A stretch of 8,540 nt of DNA from an uncultured Mycoplasma sp. (lineage in GTDB: Bacteria > Bacillota_I > Bacilli_A > Mycoplasmatales > Mycoplasmoidaceae): positions 1-8,540 of the forward strand of contig CAMWHH010000022.1 of the NCBI GenBank assembly GCA_947174035.1. Direction: 5' to 3'. Under the pieces are notes generated by a model. The model saw only the letters and a list, made by a program, of their open reading frames with translations, searched no databases and was not told the origin of the DNA. A program made the position numbers and the translations under genes. Shown piece after piece: positions 1 through 8,540 of the stretch (position 1 is the stretch's first letter; each line of letters starts with the position of its first letter).

Positions 1-224
1 TCTAAAAAAATATTTCTTTAGACACTCAATATATTAATCTACGAACATGAATACTAACAATACACTTTATAAAATTGAATCTAGGGGATATATTATATAA
101 ATTTTTGTTATATTTAATACATATTAAGTAATCTAATATAAGTAAGTTATTATAGTGCTACATTTTTTTGTTCCTTAATTTGACAAAATATTATTATAAA
201 ATGTTTTTTCAAAAAATTTAATAT

Positions 225-230
225 TATAAT
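225..230 (+). promoter_or_regulatory. Probable -10 box for the permease gene
   Basis: A perfect TATAAT lies 76 bases before the permease ATG. The -35 position at 17-bp spacing (202-207, TGTTTT) matches the TTGACA consensus poorly, which is common in mollicutes, where the -10 box carries most of the information. Initiation would fall near 236-238, giving a leader of about 70 bases that includes the hairpin at 255-288. In DNA this AT-rich a TATAAT can occur by chance, so the call is moderate. Confidence 0.45.
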
Positions 231-254
231 AGAAAAAATTTATATAGGAAATGT

Positions 255-288
255 TATAAAACACCACACTATTGTTGTGATTTTTATA
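255..288 (+). repeat. Imperfect inverted repeat (hairpin) in the permease leader
   Basis: The left arm TATAAAACACCACA (255-268) faces the right arm TGTTGTG-AT-TTTTATA (273-288) across a CTAT loop (269-272). The pairing is 14 base pairs long with one internal C/T mismatch and a 2-base bulge (280-281). It ends 18 bases before the ATG. It is the most GC-containing piece of an otherwise AT-only leader, so the inner CACCACA/TGTTGTG pairing stands out. It could be an operator for a repressor, an RNA element affecting translation, or a weak attenuator. It has no clean T-tract, so a simple terminator is less likely. Confidence 0.4.
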
Positions 289-306
289 TATTAAAGAAAA
301 ATATAT

Positions 307-3300
307 ATGATTCAATTAATCAAACAAGTATTAAAGTCTTTTAAACACTCTGTTTTATTATTAATAGGGTTGTTTTTTATTTCGTTTGCTATTGTTTATG
401 CATCTTTTGCTTCTTTATATTTTTCTAGCAACATAAAGTATTCTTATACTTCTTTGGAAAATGAATCTAAAGGTAATGAAGCTATTTTAGAAGCAAATTC
501 TACCAGTTTAAAAAATAATAATTTAGAATTTATAGGAATTGATGCTCTTAGTTTATATAATCCTAAAAAACAATTAGAAAGTGGCAAATATTTTGATAGT
601 TTAGAAGATTATGCTAATGATTTAACATCTTTTGCATATGAACCAACAGATTTGTACCATTCTTCTTATCTTAAAGTTAACCAAAGCAACATTAAAAACT
701 ATATTTTTGCATATTATGTAGAAAGCGGTTTGAATGAATTCTTTCAAGGTAGTGGAATAAATGAAGCTGATTCTATGTACAAAGAAAGAGCAAGAGGTGT
801 TTTGGTTTCGTATGGAAATTTACTAATTCCTTCTTCATCTGATAATTGAAGAGCATATGGTATTGATCTTTCTTCAACTGATTTACAATATCTTGTTTAT
901 GATATTGATCCATTAACAGGTAATACTAATTTATCTAGTGATACAGTTACTACAATGGGTTATTTTGATGATGGTATTTTAGAATCTAATATATCAGTAA
1001 GACTTGGAAATATAAAATATCCAAAAAATATAACTGCAGTTAATTACAAAGAAATACCTGAAACACTTGAAAGCAATAAGGGTTATCAATTGATTAATAC
1101 TTTTAACAGTGAAAAAACACCTTTTTTCATTACTAAAGATTCTTGATGACCAACAATTGATTGGGATATGGGTGGTAAATCATTTGAAGATATTTTAAGT
1201 AAATTTCAAACTGTTCCTGAAACTATTGACACACCAGATGTTGCTAATATAATTTCTAGTTTATCTCAAAATAATGCTTATGATTCTTTTCCTTTACCTA
1301 CTAAAAATATAGATTGAAATTTTGCTTCTTTAACTCCTTTGTATGAATATTTAAGAATATTAAGTGATAAAAGATATTTAACAAATGAAAAAAATTCTAT
1401 ATCAGGATACAAAGATTTTGTTTTTAGAATCCATTTGAATACAGATAAATTAACAGACTTACAAAAAGAAACTTTAGAGTATGTAAAAAATACTTATGGA
1501 TTAAAAAAATATATTGATTTATCAAGTTTTATCTATTCTTTTAATGGCTCTTGAGTTAAACAAAAATTAATTGAATCCATGAAAAAGAATAATTTTGATA
1601 CAGGTTGAGTAAACAACAATGTTAGATTTAATACACTAAGTTCATTATGAGATGCATATGGTGGTATTAGAGCTCTTTCTATTGTTCAAGAGTGAATTAG
1701 AAATTATTCAGAAAAAAAACTACAAGTAATTGATTATGAATTATCTAATTATGAACAAGAGTATTTATCAAAAAAAGTTCTTTCAAAAATTAATAATATT
1801 AGTTACAACGTTCAAGAATCTTATTCACTAGAAGATTATAAAAGTTTTTCATCTTTTTTAATTTCTAAAAAGGGTGGCAATTATGGGATGTCTAGTCAAG
1901 ATGGTGATATTGATAAAGTTGTATTAACATCTGGATCTGATATTAGAAGTAGTTATCAATTTATTGGTGAAAAATATAATTATTTAGCAAATTCTGGAAA
2001 GGATGAAGACATTAGCAATGCCCTCATAGAAAATGTTAAGATTGGTGGTACTAGTCAACCAAAACTTGGTGGTCAATACTCTATTAATGAAAATGGTGAA
2101 TATTTAATAAATTTAGTTCGTTATTTAAGTGACAGTTATTTTTCAAGTCTTCTTTCTCAAGGCGGAAATAATGATATAGCAAATACTGCACAAAATCTTG
2201 CTAAAAGTTTGGCAAACCAATTTGATAATTTTGGATATTTCAATGTAAATGATTACTATCATTTATTTTCTATAATTACTCCAGCAATTTATTACAATCA
2301 ACCAAGTAATCAAGTAACTGTAGATGATTTTGCACCAAAAGATTTGTTTTCTTATAATGAACAAAACATTACTTTCTCTTTTAATGTCAAAGGATGTTTT
2401 ACTCCTTCTTGATATGCAGGTCAATCTTTTTTAGCTTCTCCTTATGGGAATGCTGCTATTGTTAATAAAAAATGATTAGAAAGTAATAATAAGCAAAGTT
2501 TGCCAGTTGATTTATGATATGAAAGTTTAAAAATGAATTCTGAAGAGTTTTCCAACTGAAAAAAAGAAATCGATTCCAAGTATATTCTTACAATAAATTC
2601 AATTGATTTTTTAATTATTGGAACTGGAATGTCTTTTGAAAATTCATATCCAATAGTTTCACCACAAAATTTAATTCCTAACACTACAATTGAATCTGTT
2701 GTTTATGTTGATGACATTGGCTACAAAAGTTTACTGTTATCTAATTCACAAGCAGTTCAGTCTTATTACTATGCAATTAATTTCAAAAATAATTATGCAA
2801 ATCTTGATGAAATTAATAATGTAGTTGGAAAATACATGAAAAAAGCTTACTCATCTTTTGATGTATCTGATTCAAGCAACTTATTAACTGCAAGAATTAG
2901 CTATCCTAACACTATTCAAAAATACATAGAATTAGCAACTACTATTTTAGTAATTGTTTTAGTTATTATTGGTGTTTATTTAGCTTATTTATTAATAAAA
3001 ATTTATATTGAAAAAAATCAAGTTTCTTTAGCAATTGCAAAAGCTAATGGATTATCTACATTTAAAATTTCAGTAGCTTTATCAACATTTGGTTTTATTG
3101 TTTCAGTTATTTCTGGAACTATTGCATATTTATTAGCACTATTTTCACAAAGTTTATTTTTAAATATTCTTGATAATTATTGGTTTATCTCCATAATTCC
3201 TCATAACTTTTCTATCTTTGGATTATTAGGTGGTGCTCTATTAATATATTTTGCATTTTTCTTGTTTGTTTTAATTGGTGTTTGAAATACTTTTAGAAAC

Positions 3301-5637
3301 CCAATAAATGAATTATTAACAAAATCTTCAGATTTAAAAATTAATAAATTATTGTATTTAATGAAAACAAGAAAAATTCCTATACCTGCATTAACTAAAT
3401 TTAGAATTTCTTTATCTTTATCAAAGTTAACAAGATTTTTTCTATTTATAGTTTTATGTTCTGTTGGTTTATCAATAATTTCTGTTGGTGTTGCAATTCC
3501 AAGAAAATTTGAATTTTCTCAAAATGAAACACTTGAAAATAAAAAATATGATTATAGATACAATCTGCAAACACCGTCTGAACAAAGTGGACTTTACAAA
3601 ATCCAAGATTATGCTGATTTAGGAATAACTGACAAAAAGAATGGAATCTATGATATTTATACATCATCAATGAACATCAGTATTATTAATCCATATACTG
3701 TTTTATTAAATGATAATCCAGATTATATGGCACTAAGAAATTTAGATGGAACTATCAAACTTTTTGATGGTGAAAAAAAATATTTTTCTAATTTCTTATT
3801 ACCAAGTTATTCTGGAACACAACAATTTTCAACAGATTTAGATTTTTTTAGAAATGTTGTTGTATCTAAATGGTTAGTAGATTTTGAAATTTCTATTGCT
3901 GGTATTTATATTAATGCATGAAGTTATGTTAGCCAGTCTTTCCCAGGTGATTTGATTTCAAAAATTAATGCATTAAGTAACAATTTTGTTTCTAATATTT
4001 TAGAAGTTCCTGAATTAAAAAAAATTAATGATGAAAAAAACTACATTATTAAAAGAGGCAATGGTGATTATGTGATTAATGCTGAAGTAGTTATTGATTT
4101 ATCAAACATCACACAAACTCAAACAATAAGATTTACTAATGACTTTTTATCATTTATTGGAATGGTTTATGGTGATAGAGAACTTAGTTCAAAGGATGCA
4201 AAGATTGCTTTTGGAATTGTTCCTTTTAGAGATTTGGATGAAACAACATCAATGACTGAAACTTATACATATTTGGACGTGACTTTAAATGATCCAAGTA
4301 TTGCTATAGCACCACTTAGAAATAATGGAAAAAACAGATTAGTTGACATTAATCAACAAATTATTGGGCTAAAAAAAGATTCAAATTATGTGAAATTATT
4401 AGATGATAATAGTAATAGTTTAAATCATTTATTATTTGAATTTAATAATAATCAAGATGGCAATCAAATTTATCCTTTAATAATTAATCAAGGTGCTGCA
4501 TATCAATACAACTTAGGTGTTGGCAGTGTAATTTCAGTTGATGTTAAAAATACATACGATAGATTTACAAAAAATATTTTGGGAATTGATTCAACTAAAA
4601 AAGTGAAATTTAAAGTAGTTGGTGTTTCAACTGATTCTTTTGGAGTTAATTTATATACAAGTCAAGCAAATTCAAATGAAATTCTAAAATTAAATTTTTC
4701 ACAAGGTTCTACAATAGTTTCATCATCAACTTTAAAAGCCAAAGACGGAAATAAATTAATGAGTTCTTATCTAATTGGTGATAAATCTAAAATTGATACA
4801 AATAGTGGCGACTCTACTTTAATTAATGTTACAGAATATGATAACAATTATGTTCCGTTTAATGGTGTTTTTTCAAAGGAAGAAAATCCATTATTAGTTA
4901 ATTCTTTAGTTTTAGAATGTATTTATGGAATTTGAGGCAACTTTGTTAACTTTAATGATTCTAACTTTAAATCACTTGTAGATACTTCTGGAATGGCTCC
5001 AGTTATCAATTCAGTATTACCTTATTCAACAGAAGAATTGGATTTGGTTAAGCAAAAATATAATTTATCTTTAGAAACAAGTAGAGAAGATTTAGTTGCA
5101 GCGATTGTTGAAAAATTAACTTTTAATGATTTATCTACATTATTTACTAATGTATTTGGTAAAACATCACTTGTTGCAATTGATACTTTTGAATATTTTT
5201 CAAGTACATTTGGAACATACTCAACTATTTTTGGAACATTATTAACTGTAGAAACATTATTAATTGCATTGTTTATACCTTTAATAATCATAATCATAAT
5301 GATTATTAGCTCTGTTATGATGAATGATTTTAGAAAAATTATTGCAATTTTAAAAACATTAGGTTATTCAGACAGAGAAAATTTATTCTCAATTCTAGTG
5401 ATTTTTATTCCAGTAATTCTAATTTCATTATTAATAGGTATAGGAATTTTAGCTTCATTATGTACTTTCTTTAATTTCTTAGTATTTAATCTATCTTCTA
5501 TATACTTATCACCATCAATTGATTGACTAACTTATTTATTTGGGGTTATAGCTATTTTAGGTATTGTAGTAATAAACTTTATTTTTGTTGCTTTGTATTT
5601 AAAGAAACAAAATTTAAAAAATTCAATAACAGGATAA
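307..5637 (+). CDS. Giant FtsX/MacB-type ABC transporter permease (1776 aa)
   Basis: Membrane subunit of an ABC transporter of the FtsX/LolC/MacB superfamily; substrate unknown. The gene is one frame, interrupted only by 16 TGA codons read as Trp (3 TGG), and ends in TAA. Predicted order: helix 1 (about 15-40), outward domain 1 (about 41-875), helices 2-4 (877-898, 921-945, 970-993), a cytoplasmic linker of about 50 residues, helix 5 (1044-1064), outward domain 2 (about 1065-1640), helices 6-8 (1644-1669, 1693-1719, 1742-1764). This is the duplicated 1+3 helix FtsX plan. The cytoplasmic turn after helix 2 (IAKANG, 910-915) and its counterpart after helix 6 (ILKTLG, 1681-1686) are FtsX-like coupling segments, and NPINELL after helix 4 fits the family's P...L ending. 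An in-frame TAA at 292-294 bounds the start; the ATG has no good Shine-Dalgarno (only AAAG nearby). There is no lipobox. Length and plan resemble the uncharacterised Mycoplasma genitalium permease MG468, recalled from memory and not aligned. No ATPase gene lies in the window. Confidence 0.88.
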
Positions 5638-5666
5638 AAAAAAGATTGGTTTTCCAATCTTTTTTT
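5637..5666. terminator. Bidirectional hairpin terminator between convergent genes
   Basis: A perfect 13-bp stem (AAAAAAAGATTGG at 5637-5649 with its complement at 5654-5666) closes a TTTT loop. Read rightward it ends in a T-run after the permease stop. Read leftward it ends in a T-run after the aldo/keto reductase stop. It overlaps the last base of the permease TAA and sits 2 bases from the reductase stop, so it fills almost the whole 31-bp gap and plausibly serves both genes. Confidence 0.88.
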
Positions 5667-5668
5667 AT

Positions 5669-6526
5669 TTATCTTTTTAATTCTGGAAATCTTGAATGAA
5701 TTTTTTCAACTGTATTAGGATCACTATGATAATGAAATAAAGTTTTGTTTTCGTTTAGTGCTTTAATTTTTTGCATATCTTCATTGTTTATTTCAAAATC
5801 AAAAATATCTATATTTTCTTGTAGTCTAGATTCAGTAACAGTTTTAGGAATCACAATAATATCTTGTTGTACTAAAGATCTTAAAATTATTTGAGGTACA
5901 GTTTTTTGATATTTGTTTGCTAGTTCTAATAGAACAGGATTTTTCATTATTTGGTCTGCTTGTCTACCTAAACTTGCTCATGATTGAACAGCCACTCCAT
6001 ATTTATTTGCTCATTCAATGTCAATTGTTCTTTGTCTTAATGGATGTAATTCAATTTGGTTAACAACTGGTTTAATTTCAACATTTAAGCAAAAATCAAC
6101 CAATCTATCAGGTTCAAAATTAGATACACCAATTGCTCTAATTATTCCTTTTTTATATAAAACTTCTAATGCTTTTCATGAACCATAATAATCACCATAT
6201 GGTTGATGAATTAAAACTAAATCAATGTAATTTGTTTGCAATTTTTTTAAAGACTTACTAATTGAAAACATCGTGTTGTTATATCCAAAATTAGAAACCC
6301 AAACTTTTGTTGTGATAAATATATCTTTTCTTTTTATATTGGTTTTTTGCAAAGCATTTCCTACAAATTCTTCATTAAAATAAGCTTGAGCAGTATCAAT
6401 CATTCTATATCCATATTTATTAATTGCTAGATCTATTGTTTCTTCACATTTGTCTGGTTGTGCTTCATAAATTCCTAAACCAATAATGGGCATTTTCACC
6501 CCATTAGCTAAAATTTTATATTTCAT
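5669..6526 (-). CDS. Aldo/keto reductase (285 aa)
   Basis: Cytosolic NAD(P)H-dependent reductase of aldehydes or ketones, of the 2,5-diketo-D-gluconic acid reductase-like group; the physiological substrate cannot be read from the sequence. Family landmarks are complete and in order: NGVKMPIIGLG at the N-terminus (8-18), GYRMIDTAQAYFNE (39-52), ITTKVW (71-76), LVLIHQP (103-109), GVSNF (133-137), NQIELHP (156-162) and IPKTVTESRLQEN (226-238). The catalytic tetrad is Asp44, Tyr49, Lys74 and His107. Lys228 and Arg234 match positions that hold the 2'-phosphate in NADPH-using members. Length is normal for a TIM-barrel AKR. Three Trp (117, 172, 183) are TGA and one (76) is TGG, so the standard code would split the gene. 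AAAAGGTG at 6534-6541 is a good Shine-Dalgarno 7 bases before the ATG. The usual Trp in ILRW near residue 217 is Ser. The gene is convergent with the permease and divergent from dnaK. A role in detoxifying carbonyls such as methylglyoxal is possible but is inference. Confidence 0.95.
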
Positions 6527-6552
6527 TTCTAAACACCTTTTAATTTAAAATT

Positions 6553-6581
6553 ATTTTAATTTTTTAATTTGAAAAAGTAAA
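6553..6581 (-). promoter_or_regulatory. Possible promoter for the aldo/keto reductase
   Basis: Read on the minus strand, TTTACT (6576-6581) is followed after exactly 17 bases by TAAAAT (6553-6558), 26 bases before the reductase ATG. Four of six -35 bases and five of six -10 bases match consensus. The region is nearly pure A/T, so chance matches are expected; other -10-like hexamers could be chosen. Confidence 0.3.
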
Positions 6582-6593
6582 AAATTTATTAAA

Positions 6594-6620
6594 TTAGCAA
6601 AAAAGGTGTAAGAGTGCTAA
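6594..6620 (+). promoter_or_regulatory. CIRCE-type HrcA operator with a degenerate left arm
   Basis: The consensus CIRCE is TTAGCACTC-N9-GAGTGCTAA. Here the right arm GAGTGCTAA (6612-6620) is perfect, the spacer is exactly 9 bases (6603-6611), and the left arm reads TTAGCAAAA (6594-6602), keeping TTAGCA and losing CTC. The 27-base geometry is exact. It lies just upstream of the dnaK -10 box and covers its -35 position, where bound HrcA would block RNA polymerase. HrcA repression released on heat shock is the known function of CIRCE; that it operates here is inference from position and sequence. Confidence 0.85.
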
Positions 6621-6635
6621 AATTGTGATAGTATA

Positions 6636-6641
6636 TATAAT
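6636..6641 (+). promoter_or_regulatory. dnaK -10 box
   Basis: A perfect TATAAT within GTATATATAATAG lies 15 bases after the CIRCE element and 53 bases before the dnaK ATG. At 17-bp spacing the -35 hexamer would be AGTGCT (6613-6618), which is inside the CIRCE right arm and not consensus-like. Transcription would start near 6648, giving a leader of about 47 bases. Confidence 0.6.
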
Positions 6642-6691
6642 AGTTTATTTTTAAGTAATGAAATTTATATAAATATAGATAAGGAGAATAG

Positions 6692-8491
<1,800 letters not shown>

Positions 8492-8495
8492 TGAG

Positions 8496-8526
8496 AAAAA
8501 ATTCCAATTAATTTTGGAATTTTTTT
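8496..8526 (+). terminator. Terminator of dnaK
   Basis: A 12-bp perfect stem (AAAAAATTCCAA at 8496-8507 with TTGGAATTTTTT at 8514-8525) closes a 6-base TTAATT loop and ends in a T-run. It starts 4 bases after the dnaK stop. The A-run on the left makes it a potential terminator on the other strand as well, so a convergent gene may lie to the right of the window. The last 14 bases (8527-8540) are too short to interpret. Confidence 0.85.
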
Positions 8527-8540
8527 ATTACCTTTAAAGC

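Larger units (their letters stand above)
1..306. other. AT-rich intergenic region upstream of the giant permease
   Basis: No coding region is supportable on either strand: TAA and TAG stops are dense in all frames, even when TGA is read as Trp. No tRNA-like cloverleaf was seen. A weak imperfect inverted repeat lies at 1-22 (TCTAAA...TTTAGA with one mismatch) and could be the remnant of a terminator for a gene left of the window, but it has no T-tract after it. The right half holds a probable -10 box (225-230) and a leader hairpin (255-288), listed separately. The rest shows nothing recognisable beyond AT-rich sequence. Confidence 0.75.

Noticed and set aside
1..22. Imperfect inverted repeat as a terminator of an upstream gene
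   Set aside because: It is almost entirely A/T pairing with one mismatch, lacks a following T-tract, and no gene end is visible beside it.
180..200. TTGACA (180-185) with TATAAA (195-200) as a promoter
   Set aside because: The spacing is only 9 bases, far too short for a sigma-70-type promoter, and no -10-like hexamer sits 16-18 bases after TTGACA.
246..259. Two-codon leader ORF (AGGA, then ATG TTA TAA)
   Set aside because: The Shine-Dalgarno-like AGGA is only one base from the ATG, and such tiny frames arise constantly in AT-rich DNA.
2442..2684. Minus-strand frames inside the permease (also 3446-3670 and 5022-5297)
   Set aside because: They are antisense to a continuous coding frame, have no recognisable product, and are expected by chance given the length and base composition.
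307..5637. Series of short separate genes or a decayed pseudogene
   Set aside because: All pieces are in the same frame and are separated only by TGA codons, with no TAA or TAG and no frameshift. With TGA as Trp they form one intact protein.
5669..6526. Two fragments of a broken aldo/keto reductase
   Set aside because: The fragments share one frame, are interrupted only by TGA (Trp), and the missing middle encodes the conserved GVSNF and NQIELHP motifs.

Overview
The window is from a mollicute (Mycoplasma-type) chromosome. The DNA is strongly AT-rich. TGA is read as tryptophan in all three genes: I count 22 in-frame TGA against 4 TGG. Shine-Dalgarno and promoter signals are sparse. An Mg468-type giant permease and a DnaK of the short Gram-positive form loosely suggest a relative of the Mycoplasmoides/Malacoplasma/Ureaplasma branch. 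That placement is inference, not something the sequence proves.

Layout. Positions 1-306 are non-coding and AT-rich, with a probable -10 box (225-230) and an imperfect hairpin in the leader. Positions 307-5637 (+) are one continuous 1776-residue gene under genetic code 4: a giant FtsX/MacB-type ABC permease with 8 predicted membrane helices and two very large outward-facing domains. Under the standard code it falls apart into many false fragments. A compact hairpin terminator (5637-5666) fills the 31-bp gap to the convergent gene. Positions 5669-6526 (-) encode a complete 285-residue aldo/keto reductase with an intact catalytic tetrad. The 168-bp divergent intergenic region (6527-6694) carries a half-degenerate CIRCE operator (6594-6620) and a TATAAT box (6636-6641). 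Positions 6695-8491 (+) are dnaK, 598 residues and complete, followed by a strong rho-independent-type terminator (8496-8526).

How the genes relate. There is no multi-gene operon here: each gene appears to be its own transcription unit. The permease would need an ATPase partner, and none is encoded in the window. dnaK looks to be under HrcA/CIRCE heat-shock control, and the aldo/keto reductase is transcribed away from the same region. I see no CRISPR array, insertion sequence, tRNA or rRNA, and no convincing new multi-gene system. The least understood part is the roughly 840-residue first extracellular domain of the permease.
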